Shown here one piece after another: positions 9,457 to 18,239 of a stretch of DNA of 63,347 nucleotides; the first letter of the stretch is position 1, and the number at the start of each line of letters is the position of its first letter. Source of the stretch: Aquimarina muelleri DSM 19832 (GTDB lineage: Bacteria; Bacteroidota; Bacteroidia; Flavobacteriales; Flavobacteriaceae). Below the pieces are notes generated by a model. That model searched no databases. It saw only the letters and a list, made by a program, of their open reading frames with translations, and was not told where the DNA came from. A program made the translations under genes and the position numbers. The stretch is taken from NCBI RefSeq assembly GCF_000430665.1, contig NZ_AUML01000036.1, positions 1-63,347 on the forward strand, given 5' to 3'.

Positions 9457-10575
9457 ATGATTACGATTAAAGAAATTACTTCAAAAGGAGGTTTAACCAC
9501 GTTCGTTAAGTTTCCTTTTGAATTATATAAAGACTCCCCTTATTATGTTCCGTCTATTATAAAAGAAGAGGTGGATGTAATGAATCCAAAGAAAAATCCG
9601 GTTTTTAAAAATGCGGATGCAAAATACTTTTTAGCTTATAAAAATAATAAAATCGTTGGGAGAATTGCCGCAATCATAAATTGGATTGAAGTAAAAGAGC
9701 AAAAGAAACCTAAAGTACGTTTTGGATGGTTTGATGTTATTGATGACCTTGAAGTTACCAAAGCTTTATTACAAAAAGTATCGGAATATGGTGCTCAAAA
9801 CTCTTTAGAGTACATGGAAGGTCCTGTTGGATTTTCAAATATGGATAAAGCTGGTATCCTAATTAAAGGGTTTGAAGAATTAAACACCATGATCACTTGG
9901 TACAATTACCCATACTATTCTAAACATCTTGAGAAACTTAATTTTGAACCCGCAGCTACATGGGTTGAATATAAAATTAGAATCCCTAAACAAACAAAAG
10001 AAAAAGTAGTTAAGTTTGCTAAGGTTATCAAAGAACGTTATGAATTAAACCTTCTAAAGTTTAACAAAAGTAAAGAGATACTTCAGTACGCTGATGATAT
10101 GTTTGACCTTTTGAATAAAACGTATAGTAGTTTACAAACTTTTGTACCTATACAACAGTATCAGATAGATATGTATAAGAAAAAATACTTACCATATCTA
10201 AATCCAGAATATATTACCTGTATTGCAGATAAAACTGGAAAACTTATAGCTTTTTCTATAGTTATGCCTTCTTTTTCTAAAGCCTTAAAAAAAATGAACG
10301 GTAAAATATATCCTCTTAGGTTTTTACATATTCTAAAGGCACAACGCAGAAATGACACCGCAGCATTTTATCTTATAGGAGTTGATCCAAAATATCAAAA
10401 CAAAGGAATTACTGCCCTTATTTTCAAAGAAATGAATGAAGCTTTTTTACGAAATGGTATTGAAGTAGTAGAAACAAACCCTGAGCTTGAAGAAAACAAA
10501 GCTATTCAAGCACTTTGGAGTGGTTATGAGCATGAGCAACATAAAGTACGTAGAACATTTAGAAAAAGTATTTAA
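9457..10575 (+). CDS. GNAT-like acyltransferase of unknown substrate
   Basis: The 372-residue cytoplasmic protein belongs to a conserved Bacteroidota family often listed as GNAT-like or hypothetical. The N-terminal half contains VGRIAAIINWIE and EGPVGFSNMDKAG. The C-terminal half has FYLIGVDPKYQNKGITALIF, which looks like the acetyl-CoA loop (Q-x-x-G) of GNAT proteins, followed by EVVETNPELEENKAIQ. The reaction is probably transfer of an acyl group from acyl-CoA, but the acceptor is unknown. It is a single gene ending at the strong terminator 10621-10653. Confidence 0.75.
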   Translation: MITIKEITSKGGLTTFVKFPFELYKDSPYYVPSIIKEEVDVMNPKKNPVFKNADAKYFLAYKNNKIVGRIAAIINWIEVKEQKKPKVRFGWFDVIDDLEVTKALLQKVSEYGAQNSLEYMEGPVGFSNMDKAGILIKGFEELNTMITWYNYPYYSKHLEKLNFEPAATWVEYKIRIPKQTKEKVVKFAKVIKERYELNLLKFNKSKEILQYADDMFDLLNKTYSSLQTFVPIQQYQIDMYKKKYLPYLNPEYITCIADKTGKLIAFSIVMPSFSKALKKMNGKIYPLRFLHILKAQRRNDTAAFYLIGVDPKYQNKGITALIFKEMNEAFLRNGIEVVETNPELEENKAIQALWSGYEHEQHKVRRTFRKSI

Positions 10576-10620
10576 AGGTAAAAAAAAACAGTATCCACAA
10601 GATACTTAACAAGTTTACAT

Positions 10621-10653
10621 AAAAAAAACCGCTATATTCTAGCGGTTTTTTTT
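10621..10653. terminator. Bidirectional rho-independent terminator
   Basis: ACCGCTA (10628-10634) pairs with TAGCGGT (10640-10646) over a 5-nt loop. The stem extends through an A-run on one side and a T-run on the other, so it works for both convergent genes. Confidence 0.88.
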
Positions 10654-10670
10654 ATAAATATTTAACTATA

Positions 10671-11930
10671 CTACTCCCCCATAGCTGCAGCTACAGAAGC
10701 AGAAATACGCTTATATGTTCCATTTTCTAAAAGTTCACGTATTGCAGAAAACGCATTTAAGGTTTCTTCTATATCCTGCATTGTATGTGATGCAGTAGGA
10801 ATTAATCTCAATAATATTAATCCTTTAGGTATTACTGGATATACAACAATAGAACAGAATACCCCATGGTTTTCTCTTAGATCTTTAACCAAAGCCATAG
10901 CTTCTGGAATACTACCTTTTAAGTATACTGGTGTAACACAACTTTGTGTAGTACCTAAATCAAAACCTCGTTCTCTTAAACCATTTTGCAATGCATTAAC
11001 ATTTTCCCATAACCTCTCTTTTAACTCTGGCATTGTCCTAAGCATATCCAAACGCTTAAGAGCTCCTACTACCAGTTGCATTTGAAGTGATTTTGCAAAC
11101 ATCTGTGATCTTAGATTATACTTTAAATAATCAATAATCCCTTGATCGGCTGCAATAAACGCTCCTGTACTTGCCATAGATTTAGCAAAAGTCGCAAAAT
11201 AAACATCTATCTGATCCTGAACTCCTTGCTCTTCTCCTGTTCCTGCGCCAGTAGCTCCAAGTGTTCCAAATCCATGCGCATCATCTACAAATAGTCTAAA
11301 GTTATATTTTTGCTTTAAAGCTACTATTTCTTTTAGTTTTCCTTGCTCACCACGCATACCAAAAACACCTTCAGATATTAAGAGTATCCCTCCTCCTGTT
11401 TTTTCTGCCATTTTCGTGGCTCTCATCAGGTTTTTATCTATACTATCCATATCGTTATGTCTATATGTATAGCGCTGTCCTTGATGCAATCTAACACCAT
11501 CGATTATACACGCATGCGCATCAACATCGTAAACGATAATATCATCTTTGCTTACCAATGCATCTATAGTCGAAACCATACCTTGGTAACCAAAATTTAA
11601 TAAATACGCTGCCTCTTTATCGACAAACTCTGCTAGTTCGTCTTGAAGTTGCTCATGTAAGTCCGTATGACCACTCATCATTCTTGCACCCATAGGATAT
11701 GCAGAACCGTAAGCAGCTGCTGCTTCAGCATCTACTTTACGAACCTCTTCTTTATTCGCTAATCCCAAATAGTCATTGATACTCCAAGTAATAACTTCTC
11801 TCCCTTGAAACCGCATTCTATTTGATATAGGCCCTTCTAATTTAGGAAAAACAAAATATCCTTCTGCTTGATCTGCCCATTTTCCTAATGGCCCTTTATC
11901 TTTATAAATTTTATCAAATAAATCTCTCAT
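10671..11930 (-). CDS. Alpha-oxoamine synthase (possible cysteate or serine fatty acyltransferase)
   Basis: The 419-residue PLP enzyme of fold type I belongs to the family of serine palmitoyltransferase, 2-amino-3-ketobutyrate CoA ligase and AONS. His139 (DVDAHA) stacks on PLP, VDDAHG at 215-220 carries the Asp that binds the pyridine, and Lys250 (TFAKSMAS) forms the Schiff base. The family condenses an amino acid with acyl-CoA, losing CO2. In this phylum close relatives make the long-chain base of sphingolipids from serine, or of sulfonolipids (capnine) from cysteate. The next gene upstream is a cysteine-synthase-fold enzyme, which favours cysteate. That choice is inference. The two genes are separated by a terminator. 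Confidence 0.85.
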   Translation of the reverse strand: MRDLFDKIYKDKGPLGKWADQAEGYFVFPKLEGPISNRMRFQGREVITWSINDYLGLANKEEVRKVDAEAAAAYGSAYPMGARMMSGHTDLHEQLQDELAEFVDKEAAYLLNFGYQGMVSTIDALVSKDDIIVYDVDAHACIIDGVRLHQGQRYTYRHNDMDSIDKNLMRATKMAEKTGGGILLISEGVFGMRGEQGKLKEIVALKQKYNFRLFVDDAHGFGTLGATGAGTGEEQGVQDQIDVYFATFAKSMASTGAFIAADQGIIDYLKYNLRSQMFAKSLQMQLVVGALKRLDMLRTMPELKERLWENVNALQNGLRERGFDLGTTQSCVTPVYLKGSIPEAMALVKDLRENHGVFCSIVVYPVIPKGLILLRLIPTASHTMQDIEETLNAFSAIRELLENGTYKRISASVAAAMGE

Positions 11931-12116
11931 TTATCAAAAAATTGTTTCTTATAAGTGTGCGAAAATACGGAAAATTGATTTGATGGCATAATTATATTCA
12001 AATTCACTTTTTAGAAAGTGTTATTTTATTTAAAAAAACTGTTTATAAAAGATCCTAAGAGGAATTAAAACAAAAACATAATAATTTACTGAGTAGAAAA
12101 AAACAGTATTTATAGC

Positions 12117-12148
12117 AAAAAAACATCCCGAATAATATCGGGATGTTT
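12117..12148 (-). terminator. Rho-independent terminator of the cysteine-synthase-like gene
   Basis: An 11-bp perfect stem (12121-12131/12138-12148, AAACATCCCGA and complement) has a 6-nt loop. On the minus strand it is followed by a run of T's. It lies just after the gene ending at 12180. Confidence 0.88.
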
Positions 12149-12179
12149 TATATAAAGTCATTGCTTATATCTCAGTTTT

Positions 12180-13220
12180 TTATTTTATAAACTGAACTTT
12201 AGTAGCGTCTATTTCATTTTTACTATCAAAAAAGCCTTGCTCTGTCATCCAATCATCACTAAAAACTTTACTCATATATCTCGATCCATGATCAGGAAGA
12301 ATAACAATAACATTACTGTTTTCGTCAAACTCTCCTTGCTCTGCCAATTGCTTTATTCCTTGCAAAGCAGCACCACTGGTATATCCCAAAAACAAACCTT
12401 CTTTCTTAACTAACTCTCTTGCCGTATGCGCACTGTCCTCATCGCTTACTTTTTCAAATTTATCAATAACATCAAAATCTGTGGCAGTAGGTATTAAGTT
12501 TTTACCTAATCCTTCAATTCTATAAGGGTATATTTCTTCTTCATCAAACTCTCTGGTCTCGTGATATTTCTTTAGAACAGATCCATAAGCATCAATTCCT
12601 AAAACCCGTACCTCAGGTTTTTTTTCTTTTAAAAATCTGGCAGTACCCGATATAGTACCTCCTGTTCCGCAACAAGCTATAAAATGGGTTAGTTTCCCAT
12701 TGGTTTGCTTCCATATTTCTGGTCCTGTGGAATTATAATGAGCATCCATGTTTAACTCATTAAAATATTGATTTATATAAACCGAACCTTTTATTTCTTC
12801 ATGAAGTCTTTTTGCTACCTGATAATAAGATCTTGGGTCATCCGCTCTTACATGGGCAGGGCAAACATATACCTTAGCTCCCATGTTTTTTAGCATTGCT
12901 ATTTTATCTTTAGAAGACTTTGAACTAACTGCAAGAATACAATCATAGCCTTTAATAACACTAACCATAGCTAAACTAAAGCCTGTATTACCACTAGTTG
13001 TTTCTATAATAGTATCTCCTGGCTTAAGAATACCTTTCTTTTCGGCTTCTTCTATAATATAAAGTGCTATCCTATCTTTAGTGGAGTGTCCTGGATTAAA
13101 AGATTCTACTTTTGCGTAGTAATTACCTGGAAAGTCTTTCATAATCCTGTTTAGTTTTATAAGCGGGGTATTGCCAATAAGCTCTAAAACATTATTATAA
13201 GCCTTAATTTCTTCTCTCAT
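12180..13220 (-). CDS. Cysteine synthase-fold PLP enzyme (possible cysteate synthase)
   Basis: The 346-residue enzyme is a fold type II PLP protein. Lys48 in HSTKDR is the Schiff-base lysine, TTSGNTG at 74-80 is the substrate loop, and GTGGTISG at 185-192 is the phosphate cradle. The family performs beta-replacement on O-acetylserine, O-phosphoserine or serine with a nucleophile. It is shorter than cystathionine beta-synthases with CBS domains. Its adjacency to an alpha-oxoamine synthase suggests L-cysteate formation from phosphoserine and sulfite for sulfonolipids. Plain cysteine synthase or cystathionine beta-synthase are the alternatives. It has its own terminator (12117-12148), so the pair is not a simple operon. 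Confidence 0.82.
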   Translation of the reverse strand: MREEIKAYNNVLELIGNTPLIKLNRIMKDFPGNYYAKVESFNPGHSTKDRIALYIIEEAEKKGILKPGDTIIETTSGNTGFSLAMVSVIKGYDCILAVSSKSSKDKIAMLKNMGAKVYVCPAHVRADDPRSYYQVAKRLHEEIKGSVYINQYFNELNMDAHYNSTGPEIWKQTNGKLTHFIACCGTGGTISGTARFLKEKKPEVRVLGIDAYGSVLKKYHETREFDEEEIYPYRIEGLGKNLIPTATDFDVIDKFEKVSDEDSAHTARELVKKEGLFLGYTSGAALQGIKQLAEQGEFDENSNVIVILPDHGSRYMSKVFSDDWMTEQGFFDSKNEIDATKVQFIK

Positions 13221-13309
13221 ATAATTGTTGTTTTAACAGGTAGTGGACAAATTGAGGGAACCACATATTCTGTTATAAAAACGGTACGAAGTTACATTAT
13301 TTTTTTTAA

Positions 13310-15445
13310 TTATTCTCTTATACTTTCTAAATCTAATAAAAAAGCGTATTCTTCTGCCACCTCTTTCAGCGCTTCAAATCGACCTGAAGCCCCGCCATGA
13401 CCTGCTTCCATATTAGTATGTAGTAACAATAAATTAGTATCTGTTTTCAGTTCTCTTAACTTTGCTACCCATTTTGCAGGTTCCCAATATTGAACTTGAG
13501 AATCATGTAAACCAGTAGTTACAAGCATATTTGGGTAATTTTGAGCTGCGACATTATCATAAGGGGAATACGATTTCATATAAAGATAATATTCTTCTTC
13601 ATTTGGATTACCCCATTCATCATACTCTCCTGTTGTCAAAGGAATACTATCATCAAGCATTGTTGTTACAACATCAACAAAAGGTACCGCTGCTACTACC
13701 CCATTATATAATTCTGGCGCCATATTCACTATCGCCCCCATTAACAAACCTCCTGCAGATCCTCCCATTGCATATAAATGATTGGACGAAGTATATTTTT
13801 GATCTATAAGAAATTTAGAGCATGTTATAAAATCTGTGAATGTATTTTTTTTCTTTAGTAATTTTCCATCCTCATACCAAGACCTTCCTAAATATTCACT
13901 TCCACGTATATGTGCTATTGCAAAAATAAATCCTCTATCTAACAAACTTAATCTAGCAGTAGAAAAATATGGATCTATAGTTGCTCCATAAGATCCATAC
14001 CCGTATTGCAATAAAGGATTGTTTCCGTCTTTTTTTATTCCTTTTTTATACACTAGGGACATAGGGATTTTAGTTCCATCATCCGCAGTTGCCCATATTC
14101 TTTCGGACACATAATTATTTTTATCAAATTTTCCACCAAGAACTTCTTGTTCTTTTTTTAATTCTTTTTCCTTAGTTTCCATATCAAAATCAATAACGGA
14201 ATTAGGAGTGGTAAGCGAATTATACGAATACCTAAGGCTTTTTGTGTCAAAATCTGGATTAGTGCTTACATAAGCTGTATACGTTTCATTATCAAAAGGA
14301 AGATAATAATCTACGGTACCATCCCATTTTTTTATATTGATTTTATTTAATCCATTATCCCTTTCACTAACTACCAAATAATCTTTGAAGATTTCTATAT
14401 CTTCTAACAAAACGTTTTTTCTATGCGGAATTAAATCTTTCCAATTTTCCTTTGCTGTACTTTCTTCAGAAACTTTCATTAATTTAAAATTAGTAGCTTC
14501 GTCTGCATTAGTCAACACATAAAAATGATTTTCATAATGTGCAATACCATATTCTAATCCTCGTGTTCTTGGTTGAAAAACTTTAAACTCTCCTATTGGA
14601 TTATCTGCTTTTAAAATTCTATATTCTGAAGTTAATGTACTGCTAGAACCAATCACAAGGTATTTTTTAGACTTGGTTTTATAAACAAATGTATTAAAAG
14701 TATCATCTGTTTCGTTAAACACTTCTACATCTTCTGAAACTGATGTTCCTAAAACATGTCTATAAATTTTATTAGAGCGTAAGGTTTCTTCATCTTTTTT
14801 AGTATAAAACAAAGTTTTACTATCCGCAGCCCAAGTACTACCTCCCGTAGTTGTTTCTATAGTTTCTGGATACACTTCACCCGTTTCTATATTCTTTATT
14901 TTTATAGTATACTTACGACGGCTAACTGTATCTACACCAAATGCTGCAAGTTTATTGTCTGGGCTAATATTAAGGCCTGCTAACCTATAATAACTATGCC
15001 CTTCTGCTTCTTTATTACAATCAAAAAGTATTTCTTCTTTTGCTTCTAAAGTTTCTTTTTTTCTAGAGTAAATCGGATAATCTTTTCCTTTTTCAAATCT
15101 GGTTAAATACCAATATCCATTTAATTTATAAGGTACAGAAGAATCGTCTTCTTTAATACGACTTTTCATTTCATCAAAAAGAGATTTTTGAAACGCCCCT
15201 GTATGAGCAGTCATTTTTTCATTATAATCGTTCTCTCTTTCTAAATAATCAATTACCTCTGGGTTTTCACGCTCATTTAACCAAAAATAATCATCTACAC
15301 GAATATCATCATGTTTTTCTAGATTTGTAGGTTTTTTATCTGCAACTGGTGGTTGAATTTTGGTATCCAATGTATTCATTGTATTTTTTTTACATGAAGT
15401 TGCAAAAATAAGAGATAATAAGAATATAACATGTGAGGTTTTCAT
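13310..15445 (-). CDS. S9 family peptidase, oligopeptidase B-like lipoprotein
   Basis: The 711-residue protein starts with a lipoprotein signal (LIFATSC, Cys18). A beta-propeller N-terminal domain with DDYFWLNERENPEV follows, then a C-terminal alpha/beta hydrolase. Ser563 in MGGSAGG is the nucleophile, and NMEAGHGGASGR near the end carries the catalytic His. This is prolyl oligopeptidase family S9A, closest to oligopeptidase B, which cuts short peptides after basic residues. The lipobox implies a periplasmic or outer-membrane location, unlike the cytosolic E. coli enzyme. It is transcribed divergently from ybaB. Confidence 0.9.
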   Translation of the reverse strand: MKTSHVIFLLSLIFATSCKKNTMNTLDTKIQPPVADKKPTNLEKHDDIRVDDYFWLNERENPEVIDYLERENDYNEKMTAHTGAFQKSLFDEMKSRIKEDDSSVPYKLNGYWYLTRFEKGKDYPIYSRKKETLEAKEEILFDCNKEAEGHSYYRLAGLNISPDNKLAAFGVDTVSRRKYTIKIKNIETGEVYPETIETTTGGSTWAADSKTLFYTKKDEETLRSNKIYRHVLGTSVSEDVEVFNETDDTFNTFVYKTKSKKYLVIGSSSTLTSEYRILKADNPIGEFKVFQPRTRGLEYGIAHYENHFYVLTNADEATNFKLMKVSEESTAKENWKDLIPHRKNVLLEDIEIFKDYLVVSERDNGLNKINIKKWDGTVDYYLPFDNETYTAYVSTNPDFDTKSLRYSYNSLTTPNSVIDFDMETKEKELKKEQEVLGGKFDKNNYVSERIWATADDGTKIPMSLVYKKGIKKDGNNPLLQYGYGSYGATIDPYFSTARLSLLDRGFIFAIAHIRGSEYLGRSWYEDGKLLKKKNTFTDFITCSKFLIDQKYTSSNHLYAMGGSAGGLLMGAIVNMAPELYNGVVAAVPFVDVVTTMLDDSIPLTTGEYDEWGNPNEEEYYLYMKSYSPYDNVAAQNYPNMLVTTGLHDSQVQYWEPAKWVAKLRELKTDTNLLLLHTNMEAGHGGASGRFEALKEVAEEYAFLLDLESIRE

Positions 15446-15479
15446 AATAATCTTTCTAGTTTATTAACAGCCAAAATAC

Positions 15480-15487
15480 TAATTTTG
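15480..15487 (+). promoter_or_regulatory. Candidate -7 element for ybaB (TAATTTTG)
   Basis: TAATTTTG fits TAnnTTTG and lies 28 nt before the ATG at 15516, inside the 70-bp divergent gap with the S9 peptidase gene. No -33 TTG is evident. Confidence 0.4.
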
Positions 15488-15515
15488 TTTTTATAAATTT
15501 TAAAAAGATATTTAC

Positions 15516-15842
15516 ATGTTTGGAGATATGATGGGAATGATGAGCAAAATAAAAGAAGCTCAACAAAAGGTAGAAGAAACTAAAAAGAGATTAAACACTG
15601 TTTTAGTAGATGAAGAAAGTACAGATGGCTTACTTAAAATTACACTTACAGCCAATAGGGAAATAAAAAATATTGATATTGCTAATTCGCTGCTTGAGGA
15701 TAAAGAGCAATTAGAGGATTATTTAATTCTAACTTTAAACAAAGCTATTTCTAAAGCTTCAAAAATTAACGAAAGTGAATTAGCTGCGGTAGCAAAAGAA
15801 GGTATGCCAAATATTCCTGGGTTAGATAAATTTATGGAATAA
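15516..15842 (+). CDS. YbaB/EbfC family nucleoid-associated protein
   Basis: The 108-residue protein begins [25 protein letters not shown], cited here for its Met-rich start and amphipathic helix. It continues with [18 protein letters not shown] and ends in PNIPGLDKF, the expected pattern for this dimeric DNA-binding family. The usual length is about 100-110 residues. It binds DNA without strong sequence specificity and is often near recR or dnaX, but here it precedes a thioredoxin gene by 43 bp. Confidence 0.88.
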   Translation: MFGDMMGMMSKIKEAQQKVEETKKRLNTVLVDEESTDGLLKITLTANREIKNIDIANSLLEDKEQLEDYLILTLNKAISKASKINESELAAVAKEGMPNIPGLDKFME

Positions 15843-15885
15843 TTTTTGGTAACTTTTGTATGAGTAACCTCTTAAAAAAAGAGAA

Positions 15886-16332
15886 ATGAATAAACTTACG
15901 TTAATCTTATTTTTTTTTAGCATTATTGTGTTTTCTCAACAAGAAACAAGCAATATAGATTGGCATGAAGACTTTACAGCAACCATGCAAAAAGCTAAAG
16001 TAGAAAAAAAACTGATAATCCTTTATTTTAGCGGAAGTGATTGGTGTGTTCCTTGCAAAAAGCTCAAAGAAGACTTTTTTGAAACTGAAAATTTTAACAG
16101 GTACACCAATTCTTTTCTGTTTCATTTGGTGGATATCCCTAGAAACAATGATTTATTAACAGAAAAGATAAGAATACAAAATTATGACTTATTAAAAACC
16201 TATAATAAAAATAAATCTTTTCCTTTAGTGATAGTCTTATCTTCAAAAGGTAAGATTCTTGATAAAATATCAGGGTATAGCTATTTAAGAGACCCTAGAT
16301 TTCATTTTGAATTATTGGATAAGTTCTTATAA
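15886..16332 (+). CDS. Secreted thioredoxin-family protein (CVPC)
   Basis: The 148-residue protein has a signal peptide (about residues 1-18, ending IVFSQ). Its thioredoxin fold carries the active site WCVPC at 53-57. The cis-Pro region is KSFPLVIVLSS. The layout is that of the thioredoxin_7 group, acting in the periplasm on disulfides. Val-Pro between the cysteines is not the classic Gly-Pro of thioredoxin. It lies 43 bp after ybaB, probably in the same transcript, and ends at a strong terminator. Confidence 0.85.
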   Translation: MNKLTLILFFFSIIVFSQQETSNIDWHEDFTATMQKAKVEKKLIILYFSGSDWCVPCKKLKEDFFETENFNRYTNSFLFHLVDIPRNNDLLTEKIRIQNYDLLKTYNKNKSFPLVIVLSSKGKILDKISGYSYLRDPRFHFELLDKFL

Positions 16333-16350
16333 CAAAGTCAATAGAAAAAC

Positions 16351-16387
16351 AAAAAAACTGACAAACGTAATGTTTGTCAGTTTTTTT
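16351..16387. terminator. Bidirectional rho-independent terminator
   Basis: ACTGACAAAC (16357-16366) pairs with GTTTGTCAGT (16372-16381) over a 5-nt loop. The stem is flanked by an A-run and a T-run. It serves the thioredoxin gene and the convergent OmpA gene. Confidence 0.9.
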
Positions 16388-16422
16388 GTTTTTATTACTT
16401 AAATAAATATAGTTTTAATCCT

Positions 16423-17526
16423 TTATTGAATAAGTCTAAACTCTGTCCTACGATTGGCAGCATGTTCTCTTTCGGTACAAGATACTCCATCTGCACATCT
16501 GTTTTTAAGTCTTGTTTCTCCGTACCCATTAGCTACTAAACGACTATTATTAACTCCTTTAGAAATTAGGTAACTCACTACAGACTGCGCTCTTCTAACA
16601 GAAAGATCTTTATTACTAGATCCTGATCCTCTTGCATCTGTATGAGATGCTATTTCCATTTTCGCACCTTCATTACTAGCTAATACTGGCATCAATCTAG
16701 TATCTATAATTCTTTTAGCTTCAGCTGTTAAAGTAGCACTCCCTAAATTCCAGTTAATTGGTAAAGCAGAATATTCTACCAAAGAACACTCTACCTCTTT
16801 CCAAGTTGTTAGTCCTCCTTTTTGAGTTAACACCTCCTTAGTAACATCTTTAAAAGTAGCAGGTACTACTTCTTCTTCTGTATATGCATCCTTAACCAAA
16901 ACAGTTTTTGTTATTGTTGCATATTCTGCGGGAATTTCTTCCTCAACAACCTTTGCTGGTTCTGCTACTACTCGTTTTGTATAGCTACCGCTCTGCTCTG
17001 CTATAGGTGTACTTTCTGTAGTAGCATCCGAACTTAACACTTGAATAGGAATAGTTGTAAATTCTGCTGGATATCCTTTATAACACCAGTAACGACAATC
17101 ATCGGGATTTCCTGATGCACAATCCGGAGCAGATGTTCCCAATTCCCATTGTGCAAAAGCAGGCTTAATTTCTACAGTTTCTGAATCGTTCCCTAATTTT
17201 GCAGGAATTATTTTTAACGTAGATGCTGCTTGTTTTTTAACAAAGGTAACTGTAGTTGTTTCATATTTTGCTGGAACTACCTTAAGCCTCTTAGATGCTT
17301 CTTTTATAATCACCTTTTCTGTAGTTGTTTCATATTTTGCTGGATATGTTTTTAGTTTTTTATATTCTGGTGTTATTTTCACTTGTACTGTTTTATTTTC
17401 ATAAACATCCGGAGTGGTACACCGAACATAACACTTTCCTGGTTCTGGATTTTCTGGTAAATCTTGTTGCGCGTGTAAACTAGCTCCTAAAAAAATAAGA
17501 GCTCCTAAAAAAATAATTTTTTTCAT
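16423..17526 (-). CDS. OmpA family outer-membrane protein with PAKY repeats
   Basis: The protein has 367 residues from the ATG at 17524-17526, which gives the signal peptide MKKIIFLGALIFLGASLHAQ. The frame is open 16 codons further without a signal. The middle carries degenerate repeats of about 23 residues, each with PAKYETTT or IPAEYATIT and a Val/Lys strand, plus a Cys-rich insert (DCASGNPDDCRYWCYKGY). The C-terminal OmpA domain has NWNLGSATLTAEA, ASHTDARGSG and NRRTEFRL, which bind peptidoglycan. The role is structural, linking outer membrane and cell wall. The repeated segment has no known function. Confidence 0.85.
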   Translation of the reverse strand: MKKIIFLGALIFLGASLHAQQDLPENPEPGKCYVRCTTPDVYENKTVQVKITPEYKKLKTYPAKYETTTEKVIIKEASKRLKVVPAKYETTTVTFVKKQAASTLKIIPAKLGNDSETVEIKPAFAQWELGTSAPDCASGNPDDCRYWCYKGYPAEFTTIPIQVLSSDATTESTPIAEQSGSYTKRVVAEPAKVVEEEIPAEYATITKTVLVKDAYTEEEVVPATFKDVTKEVLTQKGGLTTWKEVECSLVEYSALPINWNLGSATLTAEAKRIIDTRLMPVLASNEGAKMEIASHTDARGSGSSNKDLSVRRAQSVVSYLISKGVNNSRLVANGYGETRLKNRCADGVSCTEREHAANRRTEFRLIQ

Positions 17527-17770
17527 TATTGATGGTTTTAAGTTAGAATTATATAAACTTACAAATTTTAACATTTAATAGCGAAATTAAAGTGTTTAAC
17601 AATAGTTGTTTTTTTTCCCTATCTTATAACCTATAGTTTACCGATAATGAGTGTTTTTTTTCGACAAAAAACATATAAAACCTTAATATTCGGTTATAAT
17701 ACATTTTTCTTTTCCCTTTAAATTATATAATTTTAACAAAAGCTAAAAAATTAACTAAAAATCTGATAAT

Positions 17771-18091
17771 ATGTTTGAACTCAAAAGCAAGGAAGGATCT
17801 AGCTATCATTTTACTTTAAAGGCTAAAAACGGACAAGTTATTTTAAGTAGTGAGGTTTACAATAGTAAATCTGCCGCAGAAAACGGGATTGCTTCAGTAA
17901 AGAAAAATGCATCTGAAGATGGAAGATATGAGCGTAAAACTGCGAAAAATGGTAAGTTTTATTTTAACTTAAAAGCTGGCAATGGTCAAATTATAGGTAG
18001 TAGTCAAATGTATACTTCTGAATCTGGAATGGAAAACGGCATCAACTCTGTTAAAGAAAACGCCCCTAGTTCTGATACTAAAGAAATTTAA
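17771..18091 (+). CDS. YegP family protein (two DUF1508 repeats)
   Basis: The 106-residue protein consists of two tandem DUF1508 units. Each has the pattern F-(T/N)-L-K-A-x-N-G-Q-(V/I)-I-(L/G)-S-S followed by a Tyr-x-(S) and a helix with ENGI-x-SVK. The family is a small alpha/beta fold of unknown function, common in Bacteroidota and Proteobacteria. It is a single gene. An 80-bp inverted repeat lies downstream at 18141-18220, between it and the convergent aldolase gene. Confidence 0.88.
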   Translation: MFELKSKEGSSYHFTLKAKNGQVILSSEVYNSKSAAENGIASVKKNASEDGRYERKTAKNGKFYFNLKAGNGQIIGSSQMYTSESGMENGINSVKENAPSSDTKEI

Positions 18092-18140
18092 TTTTTTTAA
18101 TACTTATTCCCATTCTTAAATAAAAACACTTTTTTAAATT

Positions 18141-18220
18141 ATTACTTTACTCTAGATAAAATATATTGGTAGCCAAGCTACCTTATCCTAAATTTTCTTT
18201 TTTATCTGGAGTAAAGTAAT
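18141..18220. repeat. 80-bp near-perfect inverted repeat with inner hairpin
   Basis: ATTACTTTACTC (18141-18152) pairs with GAGTAAAGTAAT (18209-18220). AGATAAAA (18154-18161) pairs with TTTTATCT (18200-18207), joined by a T/G wobble position. Inside, GGTAGC (18168-18173) pairs with GCTACC (18177-18182). It sits between convergent genes. It could be a bidirectional terminator, a small MITE-like element or a folded RNA. No T-run follows the outer stem, which argues against a standard terminator. Confidence 0.75.
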
Positions 18221-18239
18221 CTGATTTTCTATGATAATT

